Of a DNA stretch of 64,000 nucleotides, positions 9,261 to 18,921 are shown piece by piece. A program made the position numbers and the translations under genes. Position 1 is the first letter of the stretch; every line of letters begins with the position of its first letter. Source of the stretch: an uncultured Halieaceae bacterium (GTDB lineage Bacteria > Pseudomonadota > Gammaproteobacteria > Pseudomonadales > Halieaceae); assembly GCA_938074045.1 (NCBI GenBank), contig CALJGI010000006.1, forward strand, positions 186,001-250,000, written 5' to 3'. The notes under the pieces are model-generated. The model was not told the origin of the DNA. It saw nothing but the letters and a program-made list of their open reading frames with translations, and ran no database searches.

Positions 9261-10037
9261 ATGACCGAGCCTATGCCTGACAATACTGAGCAATCCGATG
9301 TGGCGTTGATTGTTGGTGGTGGACCAGGGGTCAGCGCCAGCTGTGCGAGGCTGTTTGCCGAAGCCGGTATGCGTGTAGCGATAGCGGCCAGAAGCCCAGA
9401 CAAGGCCGAACTACTGGAACTGGAAACCTCACACGGCGTCATTCGTTTCGCCTGTGATGCCAGCAGTCAGCAGGATGTCGAAGATCTTTTTACCGAGGTG
9501 GTGGGCAAGGTTGGTCGCCCGACTCTGGTGGTGCATAACATCGATGGCAGGTTCAGCGGAATTTTCCGTAACCCCATTGCTGAGGTAGATCCGGATCTGG
9601 CCATGCAAGTGTTGAACAATTCAGCGTTCAGCGCGCTGTTGGTAGGTCGTCAGGCAGTGCGGTGTATGCTAGGGAATCCCGACTCGGGGCCCAGTGGACG
9701 TGGCACCGTCATATTTACCAATGCCAGCGGTGCGTTCAAAGGCTTTGCCCAGAGTGCGGCTTTTGCTATGGCCTGTCACGCGAAAGCGGGACTGGCTCAG
9801 AGTATGGCGCGGGAGTTGATGCCCCAGGGTATCCACGTTGTCAATGTGCCCATTGATGGCGCTGTGGGTCGTACCCGGAAAGACGGCACCCGGGGACACT
9901 GGCTGGCGGGTGACGTCGTTGATGACAACATGTTGGACCCGGATCGCATTGCGGAAGCCTATCTACAACTTCACCGCCAACACCGGTCCACCTGGGCCTC
10001 TGAGGTTGTGTTGAGACCCTGGACAGAAAACTGGTAA
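9261..10037 (+). CDS. SDR-family protein lacking the catalytic tyrosine
   Basis: 258 residues from ATG 9261, preferred over ATG 9222 because AGGGAAAACC sits directly before it. The Rossmann part is clear (ALIVGGGPGVSASCARLFAEAG, VAIAARS), but the glycine loop is GGGPGVS rather than TGxxxGIG. The central motif NNAG is HNIDG, and the active site reads AMACHAKAGLAQ, which keeps Lys but has Ala where the YxxxK tyrosine belongs. Ser is replaced in TNASGAF only by a nearby Ser. Such divergent SDRs exist in proteobacteria as likely non-classical or inactive members. It follows the metalloprotease gene by 47 bases and is convergent with the DUF3604 gene. Confidence 0.85.
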   Translation: MTEPMPDNTEQSDVALIVGGGPGVSASCARLFAEAGMRVAIAARSPDKAELLELETSHGVIRFACDASSQQDVEDLFTEVVGKVGRPTLVVHNIDGRFSGIFRNPIAEVDPDLAMQVLNNSAFSALLVGRQAVRCMLGNPDSGPSGRGTVIFTNASGAFKGFAQSAAFAMACHAKAGLAQSMARELMPQGIHVVNVPIDGAVGRTRKDGTRGHWLAGDVVDDNMLDPDRIAEAYLQLHRQHRSTWASEVVLRPWTENW

Positions 10038-10054
10038 GACCGCTGCTGATCCGG

Positions 10055-11935
10055 TTAGGGTGTGTACCAGACCGGTGAGCTGTATGCGCGCTCCTGAATA
10101 GTGGATGGACCCTCCTCGGGCGGGTCTATTTGCAGTGCGATCGCATCCAGCAGCGAATGCCGGGGTGTCGGTATTTGGAGTACACGCACGTAGTAAAAGG
10201 CTCGTTGATCGGGATCAAAATCCGGATCACTCCAGACGACAACGAGTGACTCAGCACCGATGTCATTGGTATAGCTGCCGTCCTCGAGGTTTACGGTATT
10301 GCCTACGGCTGATAACTCGCCCGTGCTATCCAGTGCGCGGTTATCTGACCAGCTAACGTTATACACTTTTTCAGTTTCCCGACCGGCGGCATCTACCCAG
10401 CCTTTGATGACCTGCACCCGATCCAGGTTACCGCCCACCGGATCTTTTTCGGTTCGAATCAAAAATTGGGGGGCGGTGGCATTTTCATTTCTGGTCAGTT
10501 CACCCCCCATGGGCACGCCATCGGCATAACCCCGCGCTGAAAAATCGGCGGCGTGTAAATCCTCCTCGGTCAGGCTCCAGCCAGCGAAAAGTCGCAACTT
10601 GATACGGGGACCGGTGGTAGCGTATACCTCCCGGCGTTGAAACGCGGCGTAGATGTCTTCCCGGGTATTGTCCTGCGCCCATACCGCGGCCACCCCTGAC
10701 GCTGACATATCCCAACCCGTGCTGCCACTGCCGCCGAGTTGCTCCTTGCCGCGCTTGGTTTCCGGGGTCGAATCCCGGGCAAACTTGCCCCAGAAATTGT
10801 TTTCGTCCGGCGACGACAAGCCGGAGTGTGAGTCTGTCGAGCCAACGACACCAAACTTGAAGGGGTTGTGTCCGAGCTTGGCATCCAGCCGCAGCCCCGA
10901 TTTTAGCGCCCCGCGCATGTAGTCAGCAGGTGTGGCGACAAATTCCTCGTTGAAAGCCTGAAGGTAAAAGGGAAAGGTTTCAAAATCGGCAAAGGGATCA
11001 TCCGGAGATAGCGTCGGGTGGGTTTCTGAATCGCCTTTTATTTGTGTCATTTCCGATACCGGCTCCCACTTCATTCTTTGCATCGCGGCCTCGAGGGTCA
11101 TGTCCTCGCCCTTGAGATTTTTATCCGCATACATGTATCCCTTGGAGAGATTGGAATTGTGGGGTAGCGCGATAAAGCGTGTTCCCGTGCTGTCTTCGGT
11201 CTGCTGCAGCCAGGACCAGAGGTCTTCCGGGTACTGGCTTTGATCGGAGCCATAGGGCACAAATTTTTTGGCCTTCTCGGCACCGTCCGGGGTCCAGACT
11301 ATGCGATGAAGATTGGCTCCTGTGGGAATGGAGCTCCACTCCCAGCCTATCAGTGAGGTAAATGTGCCCGGGACATTGTACCGCTCCGCCGCATCAACTA
11401 TTTCGTGCCAGGCGGTGGTCTCCGTTGCCGTGGTGTCGCCAAAGGGGTTTTCGCCACTGCTAACAAGTTTATTGCTGGGGTCAGTTACCGGGTTAATGAC
11501 GGGCCCTTCCGGCTTGGGTGGCAAAAAGGCGTTGAAGGCAGCGACGGCATCTTTGTTTTCGATAGAGCGCACCAGCAGTTCTACGGTTATCCAGCGCTTG
11601 AAATTTCCCCACAATCCCAGGTCATCGTTTTCTGCCGTGCCTTTGTGCAATGCCCGCATTACACCCATCAACTCGGCGTGATCGGACACAACAAGGAAGT
11701 CCAGCGGCGTCTCCAGCTGCACTCGGGCGCGGTTGTGGGGATGTATCACGGGCATACCCCTGGCCCAGCGGTAGGCTGTGTCGGGGTCGGCGGTCTCGTT
11801 TTTGTTCAGATAAGCGTCGAAGGAATAGGACGAATGCAGATGGGTGTCACCAAATAGCAAGCGCTCGGCGGAACCGTTGGCCATGGTGTTGCCGGAGATA
11901 ACAGCGACCAGCAGAATTGTCAGGCAATATTTCAT
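10055..11935 (-). CDS. DUF3604 (PHP-like) exported protein
   Basis: 626 residues with a signal peptide (YCLTILLVAVISGNTMA). Mature sequence begins with a PHP-like metal motif, FGDTHLHSSYS, followed by FLVVSDHAELMG and a late GSTDSHSGLSS, the pattern that defines DUF3604 proteins. Also diagnostic are IGWEWSSIP, LPHNSNLSKGYMY and the C-terminal ERAYSSPVWYTP, a common ending in this family. These proteins are thought to be metal-dependent hydrolases, but no reaction is established. The gene is alone on its strand here, ending 17 bases from the stop of the convergent SDR gene. Confidence 0.88.
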   Translation of the reverse strand: MKYCLTILLVAVISGNTMANGSAERLLFGDTHLHSSYSFDAYLNKNETADPDTAYRWARGMPVIHPHNRARVQLETPLDFLVVSDHAELMGVMRALHKGTAENDDLGLWGNFKRWITVELLVRSIENKDAVAAFNAFLPPKPEGPVINPVTDPSNKLVSSGENPFGDTTATETTAWHEIVDAAERYNVPGTFTSLIGWEWSSIPTGANLHRIVWTPDGAEKAKKFVPYGSDQSQYPEDLWSWLQQTEDSTGTRFIALPHNSNLSKGYMYADKNLKGEDMTLEAAMQRMKWEPVSEMTQIKGDSETHPTLSPDDPFADFETFPFYLQAFNEEFVATPADYMRGALKSGLRLDAKLGHNPFKFGVVGSTDSHSGLSSPDENNFWGKFARDSTPETKRGKEQLGGSGSTGWDMSASGVAAVWAQDNTREDIYAAFQRREVYATTGPRIKLRLFAGWSLTEEDLHAADFSARGYADGVPMGGELTRNENATAPQFLIRTEKDPVGGNLDRVQVIKGWVDAAGRETEKVYNVSWSDNRALDSTGELSAVGNTVNLEDGSYTNDIGAESLVVVWSDPDFDPDQRAFYYVRVLQIPTPRHSLLDAIALQIDPPEEGPSTIQERAYSSPVWYTP

Positions 11936-12079
11936 GGAAGAGTTTCACCGCCGCGTTGTTGTTCTGGCGATTGTAGAACACCGGTACCAATGGCGCATTC
12001 GCCGTTGTGATATTTGCGGCTGCCACTCTAATACCGCCGCGTGGGGTCTAACTATTCAATCTAGGTGACGGTGCACTAA

Positions 12080-15000
12080 TCATAATTTCATCACATTGTC
12101 GTCACTATTGCGGTCAATCAACTTGTTGTAGGGATCAATTCCCACATGGCTGGGTTTCTCATCCACCACAAAAACCAATGATTGATTACCGTTGCTGATG
12201 GACTGCTTTTCGAACAGCAATACATGTTCGTCGCCCCTGGTCACGTCATCGGGGTCAGTGGAAAACAGGCCGAAATCGACCGCCATGCTGAATGGAGCTT
12301 CGGTCTGCCTGCCATCGCCATCAGCCTCGTATTTGGTGGTAGATACCTGTACTTCTACATCGAAGCGTCCGTCTTCACGCTCGGTCACTGTCGCGTCTTC
12401 CACCTTCATATCCCATAGCACGATTTTCTCGAACAGGTCAGTGATCAGATCCTGCTGCGCCTGGGTCGTCGCCTCGGCACGCAAATGCCTGATCAGATCG
12501 CGGGAGGTGGGGTAGGGCGAGTACTGGTAGGCTTGTTCGCTGACCAGGTTGGCCAGAGCACGGTTCACCGCGTCTTCTCCCAGGGCGTCTTTGATAGCAT
12601 ACATCACCACAGAACCTTTTCTATAGTGGATGTACGCCTGGTTTTCGACTCGATAGAGCGGCAGTTCTTCCATAGCTTCGCCGCCACGACCCGATAGATA
12701 ACGATCCAGTTCGAATTTCAGAAAGCGGCGCATTACGTGTGGGCCATATTCCTGCTCCATCACCATCAGGGCGGAGTATTGTGACAGTGTCTCAATAAGT
12801 GACGTCTGACCTTGTACATTCGCGCCGGAAACCTGGTGACCCCACCATTGATGAGCCACTTCGTGCGCGCCGACGTAGAATACGTAGTCAATCGTTTCAG
12901 GGTCGCGTAGATCGGCGATAAAGCCAAGTCCCTCAGACCAAGGGACGGTATTTGGGAAAGACTGGGCGAAGGGCGAATAAGCCGGGAATTCCAATACCCG
13001 CATCTGGCGATATTGGTAGGGGCTGAAGTTGTTGGAAAAATATTCCAGCGACGATTGCAAGCTGTACATCATGCGTTCCACATTCTTGCTATGGTCGCCG
13101 TGGTAGTACACGGATAATTCAATGCCATTCCAGTCTTCGCGCAGGGTCTCGTATCGCGCCGACAATACCGAATAAAAATTCTGCATGGGAGCATCCATGC
13201 GATAGTGAAAATGCCGACGATCACCCTCAGTTCGCTCTTCAATCAGGTACCCGGGGGCAATGGCGATTTGATCGGCGTCGGTGGTAATCCTTATTTCGAA
13301 ATTAATCCAGTCGGCATCCTGGGCGAAACCATTGCCCCATTTGCTCTGGTCATCGAGGTCAGGCGCACGCCGCACGGGCTCCAGGTCCTCCCTTGCTCGA
13401 TCGGCCCGGTCGGTCAGCAATACACCACGCGGGAAGCCCAGGTAGGGTGCCATGGCAAAATTATTCAGAAACGTTCCATTACCAAAAACACCGCCACCGG
13501 AGAGCAGGTCGGGCAGATTATTGCTGTGGACAAAGCCTTCCGGAAAGCGACTAATCTCAAAGGTCAGGCGCCTGCGTTCACCGGGTTGCAGAGCGGGCTC
13601 GAACTGAAATTGATACAGATTGAATTCCTTATTACTCTCGATGATGACCGCTCCCTCGAGTTCAAGCGCCTCAACATCCAGATGCCAGGCTGTGCCCACA
13701 GGTACATCGACTATGGGCTCGCCCGATTTGTTTTCAACCAGGTACTCGCCTTTGACGAGATAGGCCTTCTCGGTGGGATATAAAGCAACATCTACTGTCA
13801 CATCGGTGATACGGGGTACCACCTGTTGCTCCAAATGGACATAACGACGCTCAAAATCCGCAAGCTGTCCGCGCTGATCATCCGCGGTGACGTATTCGTT
13901 GAGCACGTGTGTGTTGTAGAAAATCCAGCTACCCAAAGAGACAAAAGACAGCAGCGCAACAGCGGTTATCATGGCGGTCTGGCTGCTACCGTTAGCCGTG
14001 AGGTTGCGCAAGCGCAGGCGCAGGCTTTCTTCAGGCCCTCGCGTCCATAGCAAGAAACCCACTACACCTAATAGCACCGCGAAAGCACTCCAGTACAGGT
14101 TGTACCACAGGGAAATGATCAGCTGACCATCCCAGCCATTCATATCAGAATAGGTGACCGGGTTGTTGTTGCCATAGATATAGAGTGGGTCCTCGAATCC
14201 TGCACCGGGAAGCGCGATCAAGCCCACGATGTATAAAACCATCAGCAGCATGCCAAAATATTTGCTCGGGGATACGATCTGAATCACCACTGAAAGTATG
14301 ACGGCCAGATAAAACGATATGCCGTAGTCGTACAAAAATCCGACCAGGTAGAGTGCCGGTTCGACATTGGTGTAGCCGTTGAACAGTTGAAAGGCGATGG
14401 CGGTCAATACGCAGACCAGCAGAAAGATCACCACAACCAGAATCGCCGCCAGAATTTTGGATAGGACGAATGCCCAGTTGGGTGTTGGGGTGCTGCCGAG
14501 AATGTCCTGAAAGCGCACTTCGCGGTCGCGCCATACCAGCTCAGCCCCGTAGAACACGATCAGAATAAATAACGAGAGTGTTACTGTGCCCCTCATCATG
14601 TTTATCAATACGCGTGTGACTGGATACAACTCTGTGCCGAAAATGGCTGAAAGACCAAAAAAACTGCCCATAGAATTGGCAATCGCCAGTGCCAACAAGA
14701 TCCAGAAAAATGCGCTGCGCACGATGGCCCGCACTTCGAATACCATGCGTGAAAAAAATTGAAACCAGGCATCCCCTGGTCCTGGTTTGGCTCTGACCCT
14801 GGGAAACTCGGCGATGGCAACAAACGAGCCCGAGGCGGGAGCTGCTTCTGCGGCGTTCTTTTTGCGCGACCGCTTGTCATCGCTGCTGAATTGAAACCGC
14901 ACATAGGTTACGGCCAGCATGATCAGACCGATGGCTGTCCACATTATTCTGTTCTGCAGCAGGGTGCCTTCCAATGGCACAAGCTCGGTATTTCGTTCAA

Positions 15001-15673
15001 AAATGGTCCAGTACTGGATGGCATCCCCCAGCGCCCCGCCGCTAGTGGGGTCAACCAGCGCGGCCAGGTAGCGGTACTCCATTTGGCCGAGTATCGCCGA
15101 GGCGACCTGATACAGTACCAGCAGAGCAATGATTACCGCATAAGCTATGCGTTGGTCCCGACTCGCGACGGCCACGGCGTAGACAATGGCTGAGTTGGCG
15201 AACAGCGTGGGCAAACCAATGGCCATTGACGCGTAGATATAATGAGATAAAACAAAGGGTCCAATCAGTTCCTGATCCAACCAGGGCGCCGCTGCTCCGG
15301 CCATAAATCCCAATGTTGTGGCGAGGTAAGCCAGGTAGGTGGCCAGAAATGCACCGAGAAAGCGTGCAAAAATATAGGCGCTGCGCGTTATGTTGGTGGA
15401 GTACACGATGCCGCTCATGCGAAACTCATCGTCTCTCAAGGCTGCTGAACTGAGGAATGCCGTTCCCAGCAGCACAGCGAAAATGCCCATGATCAGATGA
15501 GTTTGTATCAGGGCCAGTGGTGAATTGAAATTGGCACCACCCAGGCTACCAACGCTCACGTTGGGACTGGCAACACTCAGGAGCGTGAGTAAAAAGAATA
15601 TGATTGCGCCGAACAGAAACAGGCGGCTCTTGAGGTGGTAGCCGAGCTCAAAGAAAAAGACCTTGGCAAACAT
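12080..15673 (-). CDS. ABC-2 type permease fused to M1-family aminopeptidase domain
   Basis: 1197 residues from ATG 15673. Earlier in-frame starts would overlap the ATPase gene, and MFAKVFFFELGYHLKSRLF is the typical first permease line. Residues about 1-590 hold two sets of ABC-2 transmembrane helices. After a loop the C-terminal half is an M1 peptidase: HEVAHQWWGHQ at about 937-947 (zinc His937 and His941, catalytic Glu938) with the third ligand Glu in LIETLSQYSA. The permease-M1 fusion is a known but poorly understood family. The peptidase part follows the last membrane helix near FVSLGSWIFYN and probably faces the periplasm. The ABC ATPase gene ends 19 bases upstream, so both form one operon and probably one complex. 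Confidence 0.9.
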   Translation of the reverse strand: MFAKVFFFELGYHLKSRLFLFGAIIFFLLTLLSVASPNVSVGSLGGANFNSPLALIQTHLIMGIFAVLLGTAFLSSAALRDDEFRMSGIVYSTNITRSAYIFARFLGAFLATYLAYLATTLGFMAGAAAPWLDQELIGPFVLSHYIYASMAIGLPTLFANSAIVYAVAVASRDQRIAYAVIIALLVLYQVASAILGQMEYRYLAALVDPTSGGALGDAIQYWTIFERNTELVPLEGTLLQNRIMWTAIGLIMLAVTYVRFQFSSDDKRSRKKNAAEAAPASGSFVAIAEFPRVRAKPGPGDAWFQFFSRMVFEVRAIVRSAFFWILLALAIANSMGSFFGLSAIFGTELYPVTRVLINMMRGTVTLSLFILIVFYGAELVWRDREVRFQDILGSTPTPNWAFVLSKILAAILVVVIFLLVCVLTAIAFQLFNGYTNVEPALYLVGFLYDYGISFYLAVILSVVIQIVSPSKYFGMLLMVLYIVGLIALPGAGFEDPLYIYGNNNPVTYSDMNGWDGQLIISLWYNLYWSAFAVLLGVVGFLLWTRGPEESLRLRLRNLTANGSSQTAMITAVALLSFVSLGSWIFYNTHVLNEYVTADDQRGQLADFERRYVHLEQQVVPRITDVTVDVALYPTEKAYLVKGEYLVENKSGEPIVDVPVGTAWHLDVEALELEGAVIIESNKEFNLYQFQFEPALQPGERRRLTFEISRFPEGFVHSNNLPDLLSGGGVFGNGTFLNNFAMAPYLGFPRGVLLTDRADRAREDLEPVRRAPDLDDQSKWGNGFAQDADWINFEIRITTDADQIAIAPGYLIEERTEGDRRHFHYRMDAPMQNFYSVLSARYETLREDWNGIELSVYYHGDHSKNVERMMYSLQSSLEYFSNNFSPYQYRQMRVLEFPAYSPFAQSFPNTVPWSEGLGFIADLRDPETIDYVFYVGAHEVAHQWWGHQVSGANVQGQTSLIETLSQYSALMVMEQEYGPHVMRRFLKFELDRYLSGRGGEAMEELPLYRVENQAYIHYRKGSVVMYAIKDALGEDAVNRALANLVSEQAYQYSPYPTSRDLIRHLRAEATTQAQQDLITDLFEKIVLWDMKVEDATVTEREDGRFDVEVQVSTTKYEADGDGRQTEAPFSMAVDFGLFSTDPDDVTRGDEHVLLFEKQSISNGNQSLVFVVDEKPSHVGIDPYNKLIDRNSDDNVMKL

Positions 15674-15692
15674 GGATGTGCTCCTGGCCCGC

Positions 15693-16583
15693 CTAGGCGG
15701 CTTCCTGGTGGCGGTCACCGTGTGCCTGAAGAGTGGCGAAGTAGACATCCTCGAGATCGGGTTCATGCAGGCTGAATCCATCATGCGGAGGCTCATCGGC
15801 GAGCACGTGAATGATACAACTGCCCGCGTAGAGGTGGCTGGAGATAACGTTCAGATCGCTGCGGTAGGAGTCGACCTCCCTGCGCCCCACCGCCTTGCTC
15901 CAGACCCGGCCCACGAGCTCACTGATGAGTTGTGTCGGACTACCCTGGGAGACAATTTCCCCGTCTGCGATAATGGCCATTTGAGGGCAGAGATTGGTCA
16001 CGTCCTCCACGATATGCGTAGACAGTATGACGACCTTGTTCTCTCCGATGTCTGAGAGGAGATTGAGAAAGCGATTGCGTTCCTCAGGATCGAGCCCCGC
16101 CGTTGGTTCGTCAACGATGATGAGCTGTGGATCCCCGATTAGCGCCTGGGCAATACCAAAGCGCTGGCGCATACCCCCAGAAAATCCGGCAATAGCCTTC
16201 TTGCGATGATCCATCAGATTGGTTTGCAACAGCAGTGACTCGACGATATCGCGGCGTTGCTGCTTGTCGTGAAATCCCTTCAGGCTGGCAAGGTGATCCA
16301 GCATATCCTGGGCGCTTATTCGTGGATAAACACCAAAATCCTGGGGAAGGTAGCCCAGTTGCTTGCGAATTTCCTCAGGCTGGTCCTGCACGTCAATGCC
16401 ATTTAGCGTTACTAAGCCGGAGTCTGGCTGTTGCAGTGTGGCAATGGTGCGCATGAGCGAAGATTTTCCGGCCCCGTTGGGGCCCAGTAGACCGAACATG
16501 CCAGTAGGGATATCAAGACTGACATCGCAGAGCGCTCTGACCCCATTAGGATAAGTTTTTGACAGGTTGCAAATGGTGAGCAT
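15693..16583 (-). CDS. ABC transporter ATP-binding protein
   Basis: 296 residues. Walker A is GPNGAGKSS near 35-43, the signature SGGMRQRFG near 138, Walker B with LIIVDEPTAGLDPEE, and the H-loop LSTHIVED. The N-terminus MLTICNLSKTYPNGVRAL is a standard CcmA/DrrA-like beginning. The C-terminal 80 residues (REVDSYRSDLNVISSHLY, then DLEDVYFATL) match the regulatory tail of exporter-type ATPases. It energises the permease-M1 fusion encoded 19 bases downstream. The exported substrate is unknown. The iron alcohol dehydrogenase gene lies 115 bases upstream on the same strand. Confidence 0.92.
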   Translation of the reverse strand: MLTICNLSKTYPNGVRALCDVSLDIPTGMFGLLGPNGAGKSSLMRTIATLQQPDSGLVTLNGIDVQDQPEEIRKQLGYLPQDFGVYPRISAQDMLDHLASLKGFHDKQQRRDIVESLLLQTNLMDHRKKAIAGFSGGMRQRFGIAQALIGDPQLIIVDEPTAGLDPEERNRFLNLLSDIGENKVVILSTHIVEDVTNLCPQMAIIADGEIVSQGSPTQLISELVGRVWSKAVGRREVDSYRSDLNVISSHLYAGSCIIHVLADEPPHDGFSLHEPDLEDVYFATLQAHGDRHQEAA

Positions 16584-16698
16584 TATTCATACTCCAGTGT
16601 ATTGTGGGCATTTAGTGCGCTCTACAGTGACTTCTGCAGAGGCTTTTCGCAAGGTTTTCGGGACCAGCTGAGACGGCGACGCGATAAACGGTTGCAGT

Positions 16699-17904
16699 TC
16701 AGGCTGAGCGCAATTGCTCGATGATTTGCCGGCATTCATCCCGTCCAAAATATCTGGGTGTCGGGTAGCTGGATCCTTCAGACAGCGCCGCGTCCACCAG
16801 TTCCTCAATGTCTTCCGATTTTATGACATCTGTCGTAGCCGGTATACCGATCTGCTCGTTCAACTGCCAGATTCGATCGATGAGTTTTTGTGCCAAAAGG
16901 TCGGGATTCTCTTCCCATGTGCCGATGCCGGCGTGTATGGCGATCCTGGCCATACTTTCCTGGGCATCATCCTTCAGCCGCTCGAGCACGTGGGGCAGCA
17001 CCATGGCATTGCCAAGACCGTGGGGAACGCCATAGCGGGCACCGAGGTTATGGGAAATGGCATGCACGTAACCGACCAGCGCCTGTGTTATCGCCATACC
17101 GCCGTAATACGATGCCATGGCCATGGCTTCCCTCGCTGCCAGATTGTCGCCATTGGAGCAGGCCTCAGGCAGATGTTCAAACACCAGTTTTGCCGCAGCG
17201 AGACCAAAAAAATCTGTGTCCTCATTTCCCAGTGTACCGATATAGGATTCGATGGCGTGCGTGAGGGCGTCCATGCCGGTGGCGGCGGTAATGTGAGGGG
17301 GCAGGCCCTGCATAATGAGTGGATCGAGTGCGGTTGCTCTGGGGATGATCTTGTTGTCGATCACCGCACCTTTGGCGTGGGTGTCGTTGTCGGATATCAC
17401 GGCAATGCAAGTCGCCTCGGAGCCGGTGCCAGCTGTGGTTGGAATGCTAAAGAAAGGTAACGTGGGAAGTTTGCATTTGTTCACACCGATACACTCGGCC
17501 ACGGAATAGTTGTTGGCAGCAGCCAGGGCGATCACCTTGGCACAGTCGATGGAAGAGCCACCGCCGATGGCGAGCACTGCATCACAGCTCTCGGCTTTGA
17601 CCTGGGCGATTCCAGCGTCGACAATCTGCGCGGTCGGATCCGGAAGCACGCCATCGTAAATCACCGCAGCAACACCGTGGGATTGGAGTGCCACAATTGT
17701 GGGTTCCAGTGCTCCCAGCTCGCGCAGTGGCTTGTCCGTAACGATCAGTAACTTCCTGATACCGAACTCGCCTATCGCCCGACTGAGTTTCTCCGCTGAT
17801 CGCGGGCCGACGAAGGTTAGCGGTCTGGGTTGTGGTTTCATGAGTAGTTGCCCGACCAGTTTTAGTTTTGCCCGGTAAAACCAAATTTTGTAAAAGGGTG
17901 GCAC
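16699..17904 (-). CDS. Iron-containing alcohol dehydrogenase
   Basis: 401 residues, the usual size for group III Fe-ADHs. The nucleotide-binding GGGSSIDCAK is near 100, SIPTTAGTGSEAT near 150, and the metal site is AISHNLGARYGVPHGLGNAMVLPHV, which holds the conserved histidines; the Asp ligand lies in the preceding helix around GMDALTHAIE. Expected reaction: NAD(P)-dependent interconversion of an alcohol and aldehyde; substrate not readable. The start is GTG 17904 with GAGG upstream; an alternative is ATG 17841 (MKPQPRPLTF). The gene is divergent from the luciferase-like monooxygenase at 18028. Confidence 0.92.
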   Translation of the reverse strand: MPPFYKIWFYRAKLKLVGQLLMKPQPRPLTFVGPRSAEKLSRAIGEFGIRKLLIVTDKPLRELGALEPTIVALQSHGVAAVIYDGVLPDPTAQIVDAGIAQVKAESCDAVLAIGGGSSIDCAKVIALAAANNYSVAECIGVNKCKLPTLPFFSIPTTAGTGSEATCIAVISDNDTHAKGAVIDNKIIPRATALDPLIMQGLPPHITAATGMDALTHAIESYIGTLGNEDTDFFGLAAAKLVFEHLPEACSNGDNLAAREAMAMASYYGGMAITQALVGYVHAISHNLGARYGVPHGLGNAMVLPHVLERLKDDAQESMARIAIHAGIGTWEENPDLLAQKLIDRIWQLNEQIGIPATTDVIKSEDIEELVDAALSEGSSYPTPRYFGRDECRQIIEQLRSA

Positions 17905-18027
17905 GTTATTTTCCTCGTCGGTTGTTACTATCGGATGTTGTCTGTAGTGTAATTGATATTAGAGGATGGGGCTGGTGAAAATACAGTCTCTTACCGGGTC
18001 TTGATCGAGAGAGGGGAGAAGGGATAT

Positions 18028-18894
18028 ATGAAGTTTGGGCTAGCATTTGCAAGCAGCGTGTCATTCGAAGCGGATACGGCATTGGAGATGGCCCGCTGTG
18101 CGGAAGAAGTGGGTTTTGAATCCATTTGGGGCGGCGAACATGTTATCGTTCCCAGTGTCATCGAATCGCCCTATCCCTACACAGAAGATGGCAAGATTCC
18201 GATTCCGGTGGATGCCCCCATCCCGGATCCTCTGATCTGGTTGGCTTACGTGGCGACCGCAGCGCCGACTCTGCGCCTGGGAACCTGTATCCTCATCCTG
18301 CCGCAGCGAAATCCGTTAACGCTGGCCAAGGAATTGGCTACGCTTGATGTGCTGTCTGGCGGGCGGGTGGAATTGGGAATCGGGGTTGGTTGGATGCGCG
18401 AGGAATTTGATGCACTTGGTATTCCCTGGGAGCGCCGCGGTCGCAGAAATGATGAGTATGTTGAAGCAATGCGCGTTCTCTGGTCGGGTACAGAGGTCGA
18501 GTTTCACGGCGAATTTGTCGACTTCGACAAGGTGACCTGTTCGCCCAGGCCGCCCGGTGCAAATATCCCGATTGTTGTTGGTGGGGATACCGAGATCGCG
18601 ACCAGTCGTGCGGCGAGACTCGCTGATGGCTATTTCCCGGGTTCGACCGATGTGGAAAAGTTGACTCAGTTGATTGCATCGCTGCAGGAAAAAACGCAGG
18701 CACAGGGCAGAGAAGCATCGGCGATTGAGGTCAGCGCCATCTATGGTGAGCAGATGGCAGATCCAGCTAAGGGTCTGGCACAAATGGCGGCCGCGGGGGT
18801 CGATAGAATGATGGTACCCGCATTTTTCTTTGGCGGCGAAGGTGGCCTGGATAGACTGCGGGAATTTGGCGAGAAGGTGATACAACAGAACTGA
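18028..18894 (+). CDS. Luciferase-like monooxygenase, F420-dependent class oxidoreductase
   Basis: 288 residues from ATG 18028, which has a purine-rich ribosome site (GAGGGGAGAAGGGA) just upstream; the longer frame from 17953 is not protein-like at its start. The luciferase-like fold shows in EEVGFESIWGGEHV, LRLGTCILILPQRNPLTLAKELATLD, and GGRVELGIGVGWMREEFDALG, the strong signature of the TIGR03619-type F420 family. Family members use coenzyme F420 or FMN; which one applies here is not decidable from sequence. It is convergent with the CMD/AhpD-like selenoprotein candidate, 27 bases away. Confidence 0.88.
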   Translation: MKFGLAFASSVSFEADTALEMARCAEEVGFESIWGGEHVIVPSVIESPYPYTEDGKIPIPVDAPIPDPLIWLAYVATAAPTLRLGTCILILPQRNPLTLAKELATLDVLSGGRVELGIGVGWMREEFDALGIPWERRGRRNDEYVEAMRVLWSGTEVEFHGEFVDFDKVTCSPRPPGANIPIVVGGDTEIATSRAARLADGYFPGSTDVEKLTQLIASLQEKTQAQGREASAIEVSAIYGEQMADPAKGLAQMAAAGVDRMMVPAFFFGGEGGLDRLREFGEKVIQQN

Positions 18895-18921
18895 CAGGGT
18901 TACAGGTTAACCAAAGTCCGC

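Noticed and set aside
13205..13783. Plus-strand open frame of 192 codons opposite the permease-M1 fusion gene
   Set aside because: It lies wholly inside the peptidase region of a clear long protein; no independent support.
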